A stretch of 57,421 bases of DNA from an uncultured Chlorobiaceae bacterium (GCA_903939765.1 CAJAIK010000113.1:1-57421), one strand, 5' to 3'; numbered from the stretch's first letter, positions 25,881 to 36,796 are shown. Numbers and translations: made by a program. The notes: generated by a model not told the origin, from the sequence alone.

Positions 25881-27139
25881 AGGAGTTGCTTCGGCAAAGG
25901 AGTGGTGGCGGAGGGCAGTTCATCATCTTCGTAAAGCGAAAGCACGATCTCCTGATAGGCCTGCAGAAGATCCGGTCGCTGGGCATCGGGCACTTTTCCG
26001 GCATTGAGGCAGCGCTCAAAAACATCAAATGCTCCAAGTTCATCAAGTGATTCATGCTCCGAAAGCTGGTGCAGCACAAGGGTTGCCAGACGGTTGTTTT
26101 TAATCCGCCGGATTTCAAGACTGGAGCCCTTTACCGCTTCTTCAAGCAGCTCCCTCAGGTTGCCGGGCAGTTCAGCACCGGTGTACTCAATTTCAAGCCA
26201 GGCGGAGCTTCCTTCGGCCTTGAGGCAATAGATACGTGAGGTGACGGCCTCAACGCTTCCGCTGATGCGTTCAAGCGGCTGAAAGAGGGGCACTGCAACC
26301 TGAGTGATGCTTCGCTCCCCTTCCAGAAAGTCGATCAGCACCACCTCTTTCTGCTGGCGTGCCTCACCAAACCCCATCGGAAGGGGCGAGCCGCTGTAGC
26401 GCAGGTGCTCCTCGCCTCCTACCCTCTGGGGAACATGCAGGTGGCCGAGGGCAAGATAGTCTATCCCTGCAGGAAAGATCGTACGGCTCACATGGGCCAG
26501 CGAACCGACATAGAGTTCCCGTACCCCGTCGCCATCAACGGTTGTGCCCCCGGCGGTGAAAAGATGGCCCATTGCAACCATCGGCACCGCGCCGCCCACA
26601 TCCTGTCGAAGCACCTCTCCCGCCTGGCAGACCTCCCGGTAATGACGCTCAATGCCGTCAAGCAGTTTGCGGCTTTTCTCCTCCAGGCTCTCTCCGGCCT
26701 CAACGCTGCGGATGTCGCGATCACGCAGGTGCGGCACCGCGCAAACAACGGCCTCAAGCACTCCCCGGCTGTCGCGAAGTTCCACCACCTCACCCGTCGG
26801 TTCCTCACTCGCCGAGCCCACCACGTGCACATCAAGCGCCCGCAAAAGCGCTTTGGGAGCATTGAGAAAGGAGGGGGAATCGTGGTTTCCGGAGGTAATC
26901 ACCACATGGTGGCAGATGGTGGAACGGGCAACCTTGTGGATAAAGCTGTAGTAAAGCTCCTGTGCACGACTGGAGGGCACGGCGCTGTCGAACACATCTC
27001 CGGCAACCAGAAGCGCATCGACTCGCTCACTCTCAATCAGCGCGGCAAGCCACTCCAGAAAAGCTGAAAACTCGTCATAACGGCTCCTGCCGTAAAGGGT
27101 TCGGCCCAGATGCCAGTCGGAGGTATGGAGAAATTTCAT
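25877..27139 (-). CDS. sbcD: SbcD exonuclease subunit (Mre11-like)
   Basis: A 420-aa calcineurin-like phosphodiesterase with the five metal-binding motifs in order: DWHLG (residues about 7-11), GDVFD, GNHD, GHLF and GHLH. These bind two Mn ions for 3'-5' exonuclease and endonuclease activity. The C-terminal third is the capping/SbcC-binding region. First gene of the sbcDC pair. Confidence 0.95.
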   Translation of the reverse strand: MKFLHTSDWHLGRTLYGRSRYDEFSAFLEWLAALIESERVDALLVAGDVFDSAVPSSRAQELYYSFIHKVARSTICHHVVITSGNHDSPSFLNAPKALLRALDVHVVGSASEEPTGEVVELRDSRGVLEAVVCAVPHLRDRDIRSVEAGESLEEKSRKLLDGIERHYREVCQAGEVLRQDVGGAVPMVAMGHLFTAGGTTVDGDGVRELYVGSLAHVSRTIFPAGIDYLALGHLHVPQRVGGEEHLRYSGSPLPMGFGEARQQKEVVLIDFLEGERSITQVAVPLFQPLERISGSVEAVTSRIYCLKAEGSSAWLEIEYTGAELPGNLRELLEEAVKGSSLEIRRIKNNRLATLVLHQLSEHESLDELGAFDVFERCLNAGKVPDAQRPDLLQAYQEIVLSLYEDDELPSATTPLPKQLL

Positions 27140-27489
27140 GGTTTACCGTTACGCGTTCTGTGTTTGGTTGCGCCGTTATGCCGGGCGAGAAATCCTCATT
27201 TTGCAGGGCTGCCGGAGATGCTGTGGCAACGCTTTTTGCTGCAAAATTTACCATTTATTTTATTCAGCTACGAGCTTTTGTTCGCGCACTGACGCAGCCA
27301 GCCATGAACTCATGGCTACAGCCTGATGCACAGGAGCTTCATCTTTTGTGAACTGTTTTCCGGCGGGTTCTCTTTTCTTGTTTATGCCATAAATTATGTA
27401 ACTTTATCGTGAATTTCCAATAATCAGCAAGCGCAGCAAATTACACAAAAGAGGAGTTTACGAAGTCCACTAAAAAAGGAGTGCTATCA
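27140..27489. other. Intergenic region with a palindromic REP-like element
   Basis: About 350 bp between sbcD (leftward) and the caspase gene (rightward), so divergent promoters lie here. It contains a perfect 8-bp inverted repeat at 27300-27317 (agccatga and tcatggct, spacer ac). A motif of this kind recurs as scattered REP-like sequence in many bacteria. No convincing gene was seen. Confidence 0.5.
27300..27317. repeat. Short perfect palindrome, REP-like
   Basis: Eight-base arms agccatga/tcatggct with a 2-nt centre, followed by acagcctg. It could be a repetitive extragenic palindrome or a cruciform/protein-binding site. Only one copy was noticed in this window. Confidence 0.5.
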
Positions 27490-28320
27490 ATGGCTACAAA
27501 CAAAAAAGCTTTGTGTGTTGGAATCAACAACTTCAAGAATTATCCGAGCGCTGCATTGCAGGGTTGTGTGAATGATGCCAACGACATGTCGAAATTGCTG
27601 CAAAATCTGCTCGGATTTCAGTGTAACGACATAACCGTGCTGACTGATGCTCAAGCCACGAAAGCCAACATCATCAGCAACCTTACGGCTATGGTTGATG
27701 GTGCAAAGGCAGGGAGGTATTCCAATCTGGTGTTCAGCCTCTCAAGCCATGGCACACAGGTTCCTGACCTGAGCGGCGATGAACCAGACCGTGCCGACGA
27801 AGCATTCTGTCCTCATGACCTTGCCCAGTCTGGCAACCAGTGGGATACCAATCACGTCCTCCTTGATGACGAACTGCGTGATCTTTTTATTCAAGTGCCG
27901 GCCAACGTGCTTTTGGAAGTCTTTCTGGATACCTGCCACAGCGGTACTGGTTTGAAGGCAATTGACATGTTGCTTGATCGCACACCACGCTATTTGCCAC
28001 CACCCTCGCTGGAGGCATTCGAAGAGGTAGACAACAAGCGATCTCGTGGACTTCGTCACGGATTGCTTGAAAAAGGTATGGTTCACAACATTCTTTGGGC
28101 CGCCTGCCGTGCCGACCAGACCAGTGCGGATGCCAATATTTCCGGCGGTTGGCATGGTGCATTCACCTACTTTTTCTGCAAGGAGATGACGGCCTGCAAT
28201 AACTCTCTCTCTCGTGCAGAATTACTTGCCAAAGTTCGTACCGATTTAAAGAAAGGAAAATACAGCCAGATTCCACAACTGGAGTGCGAGGCAACGAAAC
28301 GTCAATTGGAAATCGGGTAA
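27490..28320 (+). CDS. Caspase-family (C14) cysteine protease
   Basis: A 276-aa single-domain bacterial metacaspase/orthocaspase. The catalytic His is in FSLSSHGTQ (H87) and the catalytic Cys in FLDTCHSG (C149), with the p20-type opening KKALCVGINNF. The acidic pocket residues lie in DEPDRADEAFCPHD. Such enzymes cleave after Arg or Lys. No effector or sensor domain is fused and no obvious partner is adjacent. The start is the ATG at 27490, with AAGGAG about 8 nt upstream; a GTG at 27481 inside that ribosome-binding site is less likely. A hairpin follows the gene. Confidence 0.92.
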   Translation: MATNKKALCVGINNFKNYPSAALQGCVNDANDMSKLLQNLLGFQCNDITVLTDAQATKANIISNLTAMVDGAKAGRYSNLVFSLSSHGTQVPDLSGDEPDRADEAFCPHDLAQSGNQWDTNHVLLDDELRDLFIQVPANVLLEVFLDTCHSGTGLKAIDMLLDRTPRYLPPPSLEAFEEVDNKRSRGLRHGLLEKGMVHNILWAACRADQTSADANISGGWHGAFTYFFCKEMTACNNSLSRAELLAKVRTDLKKGKYSQIPQLECEATKRQLEIG

Positions 28321-28356
28321 GCACTATTTTCCGTTTTTTTTCTAAATTCTTTTCAC

Positions 28357-28385
28357 AGGGGAGCTTGGCACAACAGGGCTCCCTT
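28357..28385 (+). terminator. Probable terminator after the caspase gene
   Basis: An 8-bp stem (AGGGGAGC against GCTCCCTT, with one G-T pair) closes a 13-nt loop, starting 36 bp after the stop codon and followed by a short T stretch. Confidence 0.5.
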
Positions 28386-28462
28386 TGTGGAACTTTTCTG
28401 TTTTTTTATATGGTTACGCTCAGTTCAAGCAAGTGCTCTTTTTATGAGAACGATAAACGATA

Positions 28463-29164
28463 ATGACGCTCATGTATTTTGATCCTTTGTATTTTGTTTT
28501 TGCCCTGCCCCCCATGCTGCTGGGCTTATGGGCGCAGTTCAAGGTAAAATCTGCTTTCAACAAATATTCTCAGGTGCGCACCCAGAGCGGCATTAATGGC
28601 GCTGAGGCGGCCCGGCGTATTCTTCAGCGTGGCGGACTCGGCAATGTGACCATTGAAACGGCCAGTGGTATGCTTTCCGACCACTACGACCCTCGCCAGA
28701 AGGCGCTGCGCCTGAGTGAGGAGGTCTACCGCCTTCCAAGCATTGCCTCAGTTGGTGTTGCCGCTCATGAAGCCGGCCATGCCCTTCAGGACAAAACGGG
28801 CTATATGCCTCTGCAGTTACGCTCGATTATGGTGCCTGCGGTCTCAATCGGCAGCAATCTCGGCCCCATTATCTTTATGGCTGGCATGTTCCTTGCCGGA
28901 ACCATCGGCACAACCCTTGCGTGGGCGGGGATCATCCTCTTTGGAGCTACGGCGCTTTTTGCACTGGTGACGCTTCCTGTGGAGTTTGACGCAAGCCGAC
29001 GGGCAAAAGAGCTGCTGGTCTCACAGGGAATTGTGTCGAGTGCCGAGATGGAGGGAGTCAATGCGGTACTCAATGCCGCGGCGCTCACCTATGTTGCCGC
29101 TGCGGCCCAGGCAATTATGCAGTTGGTCTATTTTCTCACCATCATGAACCGAAGGAACTCATAG
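28463..29164 (+). CDS. Membrane zinc metallopeptidase, YugP type
   Basis: A 233-aa membrane protein. A membrane-anchoring N-terminal helix (YFVFALPPMLLGLWAQF) precedes VAAHEAGHALQD, the HExxH zinc motif at residues 102-106, with the third ligand probably in VEFDASRRA. Two hydrophobic hairpins lie near residues 125-175. The family is widely conserved and its substrate is unknown. The permease gene begins 1 nt after its stop codon, so the two are probably co-transcribed. Confidence 0.9.
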   Translation: MTLMYFDPLYFVFALPPMLLGLWAQFKVKSAFNKYSQVRTQSGINGAEAARRILQRGGLGNVTIETASGMLSDHYDPRQKALRLSEEVYRLPSIASVGVAAHEAGHALQDKTGYMPLQLRSIMVPAVSIGSNLGPIIFMAGMFLAGTIGTTLAWAGIILFGATALFALVTLPVEFDASRRAKELLVSQGIVSSAEMEGVNAVLNAAALTYVAAAAQAIMQLVYFLTIMNRRNS

Positions 29165-29165
29165 C

Positions 29166-30653
29166 ATGAAGAACAGTTTCCGAAAAAAGCCGCTTTCATT
29201 GCTGCTTGGTGAAATGGATGGCGAGCATCGGCTGAACAGGATTCTCGGGCCGGTTGCCCTTACCAGCCTTGGTGTTGGTGCCATTATTGGAACCGGCATC
29301 TTTGTGCTCATTGGCGTAGCCGCTCACGACAAGGCTGGCCCGGCCGTGACGCTCTCTTTTGCTGTTGCCGCTCTTGCCTGTATTTTTGCTGCGCTCTGCT
29401 ATGCGGAATTTGCCTCAATGGTGCCGGTTGCCGGTTCGGCCTATACCTACGCTTATGCCACCCTTGGTGAGCTGATGGCCTGGATCATAGGGTGGGATCT
29501 GATTCTTGAATATGGCGTGGCTTCCGCAACAGTTGCGCACGGATGGTCGAAATACTTTCAGGATTTTCTCGGTATCTTCGGCATCGGCATTCCCCACCTT
29601 TTTTCCAATGCTCCGCTCGATTTTGACCCGGCAACCGGCCTGTTGAGCTTGACCGGTGCCTGGTTTGATCTGCCGGCAGTGCTCATTGCCCTTGCCGTCA
29701 CGGTCATTCTTGTCAAAGGAATCAAGGAGAGCGCCCGCTTTAATGCAGGAATGGTGATCGTGAAAATTGCCATTGTGCTGCTGGTGATTGTGCTTGGTGC
29801 AATGTATGTCAACCCGGAGAACTGGACGCCTTTTGCGCCCTTCGGCTATTCAGGGTTGAGTCTCTTCGGCCATACCGTTCTCGGTGAACCGGGTCTTGGT
29901 GGTTCGCCTGTCGGGGTGCTTGCCGGAGCGGCCATGATTTTTTTTGCCTATATCGGCTTTGATGCCATTTCGACCCATGCCGAGGAGGCACGCAATCCCC
30001 AGCGTGATATCCCGATCGCCATTATCAGCTCGCTGGTCATCTGCTCGCTCCTCTATATTGCCGTGGCGGCCGTCGTAACAGGCATGGTTCCCTACAACCA
30101 GATCAGTATTGATGCTCCGGTTTCCAATGCGTTCATGCAGGTTGGTATCGGCTGGGCGCAACTGCTCATTTCACTTGGAGCAATCACCGGTATCACCTCT
30201 GTCCTGCTGGTGATGATGCTGAGCCAGCCAAGGATTTTTCTGGCCATGGCGCGTGACGGCTTGCTGCCGAAATCGTTTTTCGGGGCGATTCATGAAAAGT
30301 TCAGGACTCCCTGGAAGTCAACCATCCTGACCGGTTTTTTTGTTGCCTTGCTGGGCGGTCTTCTCCCCTTGCGCCTGCTGGCCGAACTGGTCAATATCGG
30401 CACCCTTTTTGCCTTTGTTGTAGTCTGCAGCGCCGTGCTCATCATGAGAAAAACACACCCGGAAGCCCATCGTCCGTTCAAGGCTCCCCTGGTGCCGTTT
30501 GTTCCAATTGCGGGTATTCTCACCTGCCTCCTGCTCATGTTCTCACTTCCGGCTGAAAACTGGCTCCGGCTGATTGTCTGGCTGCTTCTGGGATTTGTGA
30601 TCTACTTTTTTTACGGACGCAAACACAGTGCATTGAACACGATCAAACCATGA
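29166..30653 (+). CDS. APC-superfamily amino acid permease
   Basis: A 495-aa protein with about 12 to 14 membrane helices. The N-terminal LTSLGVGAIIGTGIFVLIG is the helix-1 substrate-binding loop of the cationic amino acid transporter (CAT/YfnA) group. Helix 3 has YCYAEFASMVPVAGSAYTY-like text (CYAEFASMVPVAGSAYTYAY), and FFAYIGFDAISTHAEEARNP is the family signature after helix 6. It probably imports or exchanges amino acids by proton symport. Its last 4 bp overlap the start of the SDR gene. Confidence 0.92.
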   Translation: MKNSFRKKPLSLLLGEMDGEHRLNRILGPVALTSLGVGAIIGTGIFVLIGVAAHDKAGPAVTLSFAVAALACIFAALCYAEFASMVPVAGSAYTYAYATLGELMAWIIGWDLILEYGVASATVAHGWSKYFQDFLGIFGIGIPHLFSNAPLDFDPATGLLSLTGAWFDLPAVLIALAVTVILVKGIKESARFNAGMVIVKIAIVLLVIVLGAMYVNPENWTPFAPFGYSGLSLFGHTVLGEPGLGGSPVGVLAGAAMIFFAYIGFDAISTHAEEARNPQRDIPIAIISSLVICSLLYIAVAAVVTGMVPYNQISIDAPVSNAFMQVGIGWAQLLISLGAITGITSVLLVMMLSQPRIFLAMARDGLLPKSFFGAIHEKFRTPWKSTILTGFFVALLGGLLPLRLLAELVNIGTLFAFVVVCSAVLIMRKTHPEAHRPFKAPLVPFVPIAGILTCLLLMFSLPAENWLRLIVWLLLGFVIYFFYGRKHSALNTIKP

Positions 30654-31363
30654 CCATAAACGATATGAAGGGCAAGGTATTTCTCATTACCGGTGCATCA
30701 ACCGGTATCGGTGAAGCAACGGCAAGGCGCGCGGTTGAAGCGGGCTTTAATGTGGTGCTTGCCGCCCGTTCTACCCAAAAGCTTGAGCGTCTGCAGGCGG
30801 AGTTTGGCCAGGAAAGGGCACTTGCGGTTACCTGCGATGTTGCTGACTGGAAGTCACAAGTGAATCTGGTGGAACAAACCCTGAACCGGTTTGGCCGGAT
30901 TGATGTTGCCTTTGCCAATGCCGGTTTTTCGAAGGGATCGACTTTTTATGGCGGCGAGGATAAAGCAGAAGAGTGGCGGGAGATGGTGATGGTCAATGTT
31001 TATGGCGCGGCGGCTACGGCTCGTCTGACCCTTCCTGAACTGGTGAAAAACAGGGGACACTTTCTGATCACGGGCTCTGTAGTCGGGCGCGTAACCTCCA
31101 TCCGTAACCTCTATTCTGCCACAAAGTGGGCTGTCACCGGCATGGCGCAGGCTATCCGCAATGAGATGGCGGCAACCGGAGTGCGCGTCACCCTTGTTGA
31201 GCCGGGAGTAGTCGATACACCGTTCTGGGAGAATCTGCCGAAACCCTGCACGGCAGAACTTCAGTCGGACGATATTGCTCGCGCAGTGATGTTTGCCGTC
31301 AGTCAGCCAGCGCATGTCGATGTCAACGAAATCCTGATACGGCCAACAGGCCAGCCCCATTAA
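30650..31363 (+). CDS. Short-chain dehydrogenase/reductase
   Basis: A 237-aa classical SDR. The cofactor motif is ITGASTGIGEATARRAVEAG, followed by the second-strand LAARSTQKLERLQ (Arg-containing, favouring NADP). The catalytic set is ITGSVVGRV (Ser) and YSATKWAV (Tyr-x-x-x-Lys), with VEPGVVDTPF after it. The substrate cannot be read from sequence. It overlaps the permease gene by 4 bp (ATGA) and precedes tmk by about 42 bp. Confidence 0.92.
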   Translation: MTINDMKGKVFLITGASTGIGEATARRAVEAGFNVVLAARSTQKLERLQAEFGQERALAVTCDVADWKSQVNLVEQTLNRFGRIDVAFANAGFSKGSTFYGGEDKAEEWREMVMVNVYGAAATARLTLPELVKNRGHFLITGSVVGRVTSIRNLYSATKWAVTGMAQAIRNEMAATGVRVTLVEPGVVDTPFWENLPKPCTAELQSDDIARAVMFAVSQPAHVDVNEILIRPTGQPH

Positions 31364-31405
31364 TTTTCGCCTCTGGCAAGCTCTCCCGAAATACAACTCG
31401 ACGCA

Positions 31406-32044
31406 ATGCTGATTACCTTTGAAGGAATTGATGGCGCAGGCAAATCAACCCAGATACAAGAGCTTGTCCATGCCCTTGCCGTCAGGGGTATAGAGGCAAT
31501 AACCCTTCGAGAACCTGGAGGCACGGCTGTGGCTGAAAAAATCCGCCATATCCTTCTTGAAAGCTCCCATGAGATCAGTCCGATCGGTGAGCTGCTCCTT
31601 TTTTCGGCAAGCAGGGCCGAACTGATTCAGCAAGTTGTCACGCCTGCCCTTGCAATTGGCAAAACGGTCATTCTCGACCGTTTTTTCGACTCAACAACCG
31701 CCTATCAGGGTTATGGACGGGGCCTCGACCTGGAGATGCTCCGCTCAATCATTGCCATTTCAACTTGCGGAATTAATCCTGATATAACTTTTTATCTCGA
31801 TCTTGAGCCGGAAGAGGCAATGAAGAGAAAATTTTCAAAAACATCCATTCCGCTGGCATTCGAGGGAGAGGAGCTTGACCGTATGGAGCGTTCCGGGCTT
31901 GAATTTTATCACAATGTCCGACGTGGCTACCTCGACATCGCACGCATCAACAGCGGGCGTTTTGTCTTGCTCAATGCCCTTGATTCCGTTGCCGTGATTC
32001 ACAACACCATTATGGCCCGTCTGAAGGAGCTGTTTGGAAGCTGA
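31406..32044 (+). CDS. tmk: Thymidylate kinase
   Basis: A 212-aa kinase that phosphorylates dTMP to dTDP. It has P-loop [13 protein letters not shown] at the N-terminus, the dTMP-binding [14 protein letters not shown] and the DRF/Y motif [17 protein letters not shown]. Length is as usual for bacterial Tmk. The lid region around [19 protein letters not shown] lacks an obvious Arg-rich insert, pointing to the type I arrangement with a basic P-loop neighbourhood being less certain. Confidence 0.95.
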   Translation: MLITFEGIDGAGKSTQIQELVHALAVRGIEAITLREPGGTAVAEKIRHILLESSHEISPIGELLLFSASRAELIQQVVTPALAIGKTVILDRFFDSTTAYQGYGRGLDLEMLRSIIAISTCGINPDITFYLDLEPEEAMKRKFSKTSIPLAFEGEELDRMERSGLEFYHNVRRGYLDIARINSGRFVLLNALDSVAVIHNTIMARLKELFGS

Positions 32045-32220
32045 AGGCTGCCTGCTTGAGCAAAAAGAGAGCCCTTGCCTCCATCGCGAAAAAAGCGTCT
32101 CGCTCGAAACTCGATATTATCGGACTTTTGTTTATTAGTGAAATTTTTGTACACGAATTTGAAAGATTTTGATTAGATTGGAGTACATATTACACCATCG
32201 CACACCCTTACCGGCAATCC

Positions 32221-33483
32221 ATGCACGAGAGTATTCTTAAAGAACGTCAGTTAAGCACCTTTTCCACGTCAATCTCATTACAGGATATTCGCACCCTGAA
32301 AGAGCTCTACCAGCTCAAGGCGGAAACCCGTGAGTTGCGTGCACCGGTAGTCAACAACATCATCAAGCAACGGGTGGTTGGGCAGGCCTGTGTGGAATCA
32401 CTGAAAAATGCGCTCTACTCGCTCGAAACCATCTATATCGATGACGAAACAGGGTATCGGCTCCTGCGTCTTGACGGACTGAAGCAGATTCATGTGGATC
32501 TCACTTATGAAATCAGGGAGCTCCAGAAGGACATTTACTACCTTGAGTATGGTGAAGACAAGTTCATCGACTATCTCGCAAAGTTCATTCCTGATTTCCG
32601 CTCCTATGTCAACGATGGGGTTTCGCTGTTGAATGGAAAGCACTTTGATGCCTTTATCACCGATCGTGACGGAACAACCAACAACTACTGCGGACGTTAC
32701 CGCTCTTCGGTGCAGCCCATCTACAACTCGGTATTTCTCACCCGATTTGCCAAGAACCGCTGCAACAAACCCATTATCATCACCTCGGCACCACTGAAGG
32801 ATTTTGGAATTCTGAATGTTTCAATCAATCCGAGCAACACGTTTATCTACGCCGGTTCGAAGGGAAGAGAGTTCATTAATCTCGACAGCGAGTTCAACAG
32901 CTTCCCCATAGAAGAAAAAAAGCAGCAACTGATCCATCTTTTGAACGAGCGTATGGTGGTACTGCTTCAGGAACAGGATTTTGAAAAATTCAACTTTATC
33001 GGCTCGGCCCTGCAGATCAAGTTCGGCCAGACCACAGTTGCCCGACAGGATATCAGCCACTCCATCAAGGATGACGAATCTGCCGCTTTTCTTGAAAAGG
33101 TAAAAGGGATTGTCCGGGAAATAGACCCGACTGGTCGCAACTTCAGAATTGAAGACACTGGCCTCGACATCGAGATCATTTTGACTATCGATGTAGCTTC
33201 CGGTGAATCGCCAATCAAGGATTTTGACAAAGGGGACGGACTCGCCTTTATCTGCAGCAAACTGGGTCTGTGCGCCACGCGGGGTTCAGCCCTTGTGTGT
33301 GGCGATACCCCTTCAGACATTCCAATGTTGAAAAAAGCTATGGAAATGTTTGACGATGTATGGGCGATTTTTGTTACAAAGGATGAAAAGCTGAAAAAAC
33401 AGATTGCAGAGATATGCCCGAACAGCTATACGGTACCCTACCCAGACATTCTTCTGACCATTCTTGGTCTGCTTTCCCTGTAA
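32221..33483 (+). CDS. HAD-superfamily sugar phosphatase, trehalose-6-phosphate phosphatase-like
   Basis: A 420-aa protein. After a helical N-terminal region of about 140 residues comes the HAD motif [12 protein letters not shown] (the nucleophile Asp and general acid Asp). Motif II is [11 protein letters not shown], and the C-terminal motif III/IV is [14 protein letters not shown]. The cap between them and the terminal DTPSD acid pair fit the trehalose-phosphatase branch (HAD IIB). It lies directly before the GH65/phosphoglucomutase fusion gene (37 bp gap), so the two probably serve one alpha-glucoside pathway. The exact sugar phosphate is inferred, not shown. Confidence 0.8.
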   Translation: MHESILKERQLSTFSTSISLQDIRTLKELYQLKAETRELRAPVVNNIIKQRVVGQACVESLKNALYSLETIYIDDETGYRLLRLDGLKQIHVDLTYEIRELQKDIYYLEYGEDKFIDYLAKFIPDFRSYVNDGVSLLNGKHFDAFITDRDGTTNNYCGRYRSSVQPIYNSVFLTRFAKNRCNKPIIITSAPLKDFGILNVSINPSNTFIYAGSKGREFINLDSEFNSFPIEEKKQQLIHLLNERMVVLLQEQDFEKFNFIGSALQIKFGQTTVARQDISHSIKDDESAAFLEKVKGIVREIDPTGRNFRIEDTGLDIEIILTIDVASGESPIKDFDKGDGLAFICSKLGLCATRGSALVCGDTPSDIPMLKKAMEMFDDVWAIFVTKDEKLKKQIAEICPNSYTVPYPDILLTILGLLSL

Positions 33484-33520
33484 AAATGATTGACTTTATG
33501 ATAATCTTTTAACTACTGGT

Positions 33521-36500
33521 ATGAGCAATATTTTCAAAGGCGCAATTTTCGATCTTGACGGAGTCATTACTGGCACGGCAAAAGTGCACAGCCTTGCATG
33601 GGAATCGATGTTTAACTACTTCCTGAAGAATTATGCGGAGTTAAACGACGACACCTACTTTCCTTTTGACCCGGCCCACGACTATCACAAGTATGTGGAT
33701 GGCAAGCCTCGAATGGAGGGCGTCAAAAGCTTTCTTGCCTCTCGCAATATCGACCTTCCTTTCGGCGAAATGGACGATGATCCGGAAAGAAATACGATCT
33801 GCGGCCTGGGAAACCGTAAAAACAGCCTTTTTACCGAAATTCTCATCAAGGAGGGGCCGGAGGTTTATACCTCATCGGTTGATCTGATCAACGTCCTCAT
33901 CTCAAAGGGGATCAGGATCGGTATCGCCTCATCAAGCTGCAACTGCCAGCTCATTTTGAAGCTTGCCAAACTTGAACATCTCTTTGAAACCCGTGTGGAC
34001 GGAGAGGTCTCCATCCAGCTTGGCCTGAAGGGAAAGCCGAATCCTGATATCTTCATCATGGCGGCCAAAAACCTTGGCCTGGAACCGCATGAATGTGTTG
34101 TTGTTGAGGATGCCATCTCCGGCGTTCAGGCTGGAGCGCGAGGTAATTTTGGCATGGTACTCGGTATTGCCCGTGACATCGAAGGGTCAAAACTGAAAGA
34201 AAATGGTGCCGATATTGTTGTCAGTGACCTTGGAGAAATCACGGTTGCAGAGATCGAACGATGGTTCAGCAAAGGGCTTGAGTTTGAGGGATGGAACCTC
34301 ACGTATACGGATTATTCTTCCAAAGATGAAAAGCTGCGCGAAACCCTGACCTCATGCGGTAATGGTTATCTTGGCGTAAGAGGTGCCTATGAAAGTTCCT
34401 CCTGTTCCAACCATCACTATCCCGGTACCTATATTGCAGGAATTTTCAACCGCGTGCCCTCGGAGGTACATGGCCAGACCGTTTTCAACAATGACTTTGT
34501 CAATACACCGAACTGGCTGCCCGTCGAGTTCAGGATCGGTGGCGGCGAGTTCATTGAACCGCTTGGGCAGAAAATACTGAGTTATCGCCAGAATATATGC
34601 TTGCGCAACGGCCTCATGGAGCGGGATCTCGTCATCCAGGACAACCTTGGAAGAATAACGAGCATCAGCAGTCGCCGGTTTGCAAGTATGGCCGATCCGC
34701 ATCGCTGTGCGCTGAAGTTTACCCTGAAACCGGTCAATTACAGCGCCGAAGTCGAGTTCCGATCAGGAATTGACGGCAGGGTGCGGAACAAAAATGTTGC
34801 CCGTTACAACGAGCTTACCAGCGATCATCTGGAAGCTGTGGAAAGTCTCTCGGAAGAACAACTGATGCTGCTTCATGTCCGCACCAATGTATCGCATTAC
34901 GACATTGTAACCGGCACAAAAACAAGAATTTTATGCCACGGCAAGCCTGCGGTTATTGAGCGATCAACCCTGAAGAGTAACCGCTACATCGGTGAGATGT
35001 TCAAGCTGTCACTTAATCCGAACAAAGGCTGCACCATTGAAAAACTGGCTTCCATTCACACTTCTCTTGATGCAAACAGTATTGACCCGCTGAAAGCTGC
35101 CCGACTTTCACTGCAAAGCGAAGACTCTTTCGATTCGCTCTTCAAGGCGCATAATGATGCGTGGGATAAAATCTGGAAAAAGGCCGATCTGGTCATTGAG
35201 GGCGACCGCTACAGCCAGAAACTGCTAAGGCTGCACACCTTTCACATGATGTGTACCGCTTCGCCGCACAATCCATCCATTGACGCCGGAATGCCGGCCC
35301 GTGGCCTGAACGGTGAGGCTTACCGTGGCCATATTTTCTGGGACGAAATCTTTATTCTCCCCTTTTTCAACCGCCACTTCCCTGAAATTTCGAAGGCACT
35401 GCTCATGTACCGCTACCACCGCCTTGATGCGGCAAGGGAGTATGCACGTGAAAATGGCTACAAGGGGGCAATGTACCCGTGGCAGACCGCCGATGATGGT
35501 CGCGAAGATACGCAGGTCATCCATTTCAATCCAAAGAGCGGAACCTGGGGCCCTGACCTCAGCCGTCTGCAACGACACGTTTCGATTGCGGTCTTCTACA
35601 ACGTCTGGCGTTACATCTATGACACCGACGACACGCAGTTCCTCAATGAATATGGTGCGGAACTGATGTTTGAGATTGCGCGCTTCTGGGCATCAATTGC
35701 TACTTATGCACCCGAAAGCGGCAAGTACCATATCGAGGGTGTGATGGGACCTGACGAATTTCATGAAACACTGCCCGGAAGCGACAAAGATGGCCTGAAA
35801 GATAATGCCTACACGAACATCATGGCAATCTGGCTCTTCGATAAAGCCGCTGAAATAGGCGAAAGAATGGATCCCGCTCTTCTTGAAAAGTTGGTATCGA
35901 AAATCAATCTTGATCTTGATGAACCGAAATTATGGCGGGAAATCAGCAGCCATTTGAATGTTCTGATTGACGAGCGTGGTGTGCTGGAGCAGTTTGAGGG
36001 TTACAACAGCCTCAAAGAGCTTGACTGGCCACACTATCGTGCCCGATATGGAAATATCCACCGTATGGACAGGATACTGAAAGCTGAGGGTGATTCCCCA
36101 GACCTGTACAAGGTTGCCAAACAGCCTGATGTTTTGATGACATTCTATACTCTCTCTCCCGGAGAGGTGGCCGAGTTGCTGGGAAAAGTCGGCTATACAC
36201 TGCCTGATGCGCTGACTTTTGTGAGAAACAATTATGCCTATTATGAACCACGGACAAGTCACGGTTCAACCTTGAGCAAAGTAGTTCACAGCATCATCTC
36301 AAGCTATTTGCATGATGGCCATGAGATGGCGTGGAAATGGTTCTCCGAGGCATTGAAAAGTGATATTCAGGATACCCAGGGCGGCACAACCCAGGAGGGC
36401 ATCCACTGCGGCGTAATGGCCGGAACGCTTGATACGGTTATCCGTTATTTTGCCGGAATCTCATTCTACAATGAAAAAATCAATGTGCACCCAAACCTGC

Positions 36501-36685
36501 CGGCACAATGGAAAAAACTTTCGCTGAGCGTCTGTTTCAGAAAAAACCGTTATGCCGTGACCATTGCGCAAAACGATGTCACCGTCACCCTCATCGAGGC
36601 TGAGGATGATAATGCCCCTGCTTGTGTTGTCGGGCAACATATTACCCTGGAGAAAGGAGTTACCTACCACTCTGCGTCGGTATAA
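33521..36685 (+). CDS. Fusion of beta-phosphoglucomutase-like HAD and GH65 glycoside phosphorylase
   Basis: A 1,054-aa two-domain enzyme. Residues about 1-245 are a HAD mutase of the beta-PGM type: [46 protein letters not shown] and [12 protein letters not shown]. The remainder is a GH65 phosphorylase: (a/a)6 barrel segments [26 protein letters not shown] and [11 protein letters not shown] (catalytic acid Glu near residue 745), then [19 protein letters not shown]65 enzymes split trehalose, maltose or kojibiose with phosphate to glucose plus beta-glucose 1-phosphate, which the fused mutase would turn into glucose 6-phosphate. The specificity cannot be read by eye. The phosphatase gene upstream suggests a trehalose route. 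Confidence 0.92.
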   Translation: MSNIFKGAIFDLDGVITGTAKVHSLAWESMFNYFLKNYAELNDDTYFPFDPAHDYHKYVDGKPRMEGVKSFLASRNIDLPFGEMDDDPERNTICGLGNRKNSLFTEILIKEGPEVYTSSVDLINVLISKGIRIGIASSSCNCQLILKLAKLEHLFETRVDGEVSIQLGLKGKPNPDIFIMAAKNLGLEPHECVVVEDAISGVQAGARGNFGMVLGIARDIEGSKLKENGADIVVSDLGEITVAEIERWFSKGLEFEGWNLTYTDYSSKDEKLRETLTSCGNGYLGVRGAYESSSCSNHHYPGTYIAGIFNRVPSEVHGQTVFNNDFVNTPNWLPVEFRIGGGEFIEPLGQKILSYRQNICLRNGLMERDLVIQDNLGRITSISSRRFASMADPHRCALKFTLKPVNYSAEVEFRSGIDGRVRNKNVARYNELTSDHLEAVESLSEEQLMLLHVRTNVSHYDIVTGTKTRILCHGKPAVIERSTLKSNRYIGEMFKLSLNPNKGCTIEKLASIHTSLDANSIDPLKAARLSLQSEDSFDSLFKAHNDAWDKIWKKADLVIEGDRYSQKLLRLHTFHMMCTASPHNPSIDAGMPARGLNGEAYRGHIFWDEIFILPFFNRHFPEISKALLMYRYHRLDAAREYARENGYKGAMYPWQTADDGREDTQVIHFNPKSGTWGPDLSRLQRHVSIAVFYNVWRYIYDTDDTQFLNEYGAELMFEIARFWASIATYAPESGKYHIEGVMGPDEFHETLPGSDKDGLKDNAYTNIMAIWLFDKAAEIGERMDPALLEKLVSKINLDLDEPKLWREISSHLNVLIDERGVLEQFEGYNSLKELDWPHYRARYGNIHRMDRILKAEGDSPDLYKVAKQPDVLMTFYTLSPGEVAELLGKVGYTLPDALTFVRNNYAYYEPRTSHGSTLSKVVHSIISSYLHDGHEMAWKWFSEALKSDIQDTQGGTTQEGIHCGVMAGTLDTVIRYFAGISFYNEKINVHPNLPAQWKKLSLSVCFRKNRYAVTIAQNDVTVTLIEAEDDNAPACVVGQHITLEKGVTYHSASV

Positions 36686-36708
36686 AAAAAGTATAAAAAA
36701 ATGCATGG

Positions 36709-36730
36709 AGGCTGGCGTCAAGCCAGCTTT
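36709..36730 (+). terminator. Probable terminator after the GH65 fusion gene
   Basis: An 8-bp stem with one G-T pair (AGGCTGGC against GCCAGCTT) and loop gtcaa lies 24 bp after the stop codon and is followed by a T-rich stretch. Confidence 0.6.
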
Positions 36731-36796
36731 CTGCTTTATATTGTAACGTTGAGTTTTAGTGTTTTTTTGACCTTTTGTTGACCTATTGAAGATCCC

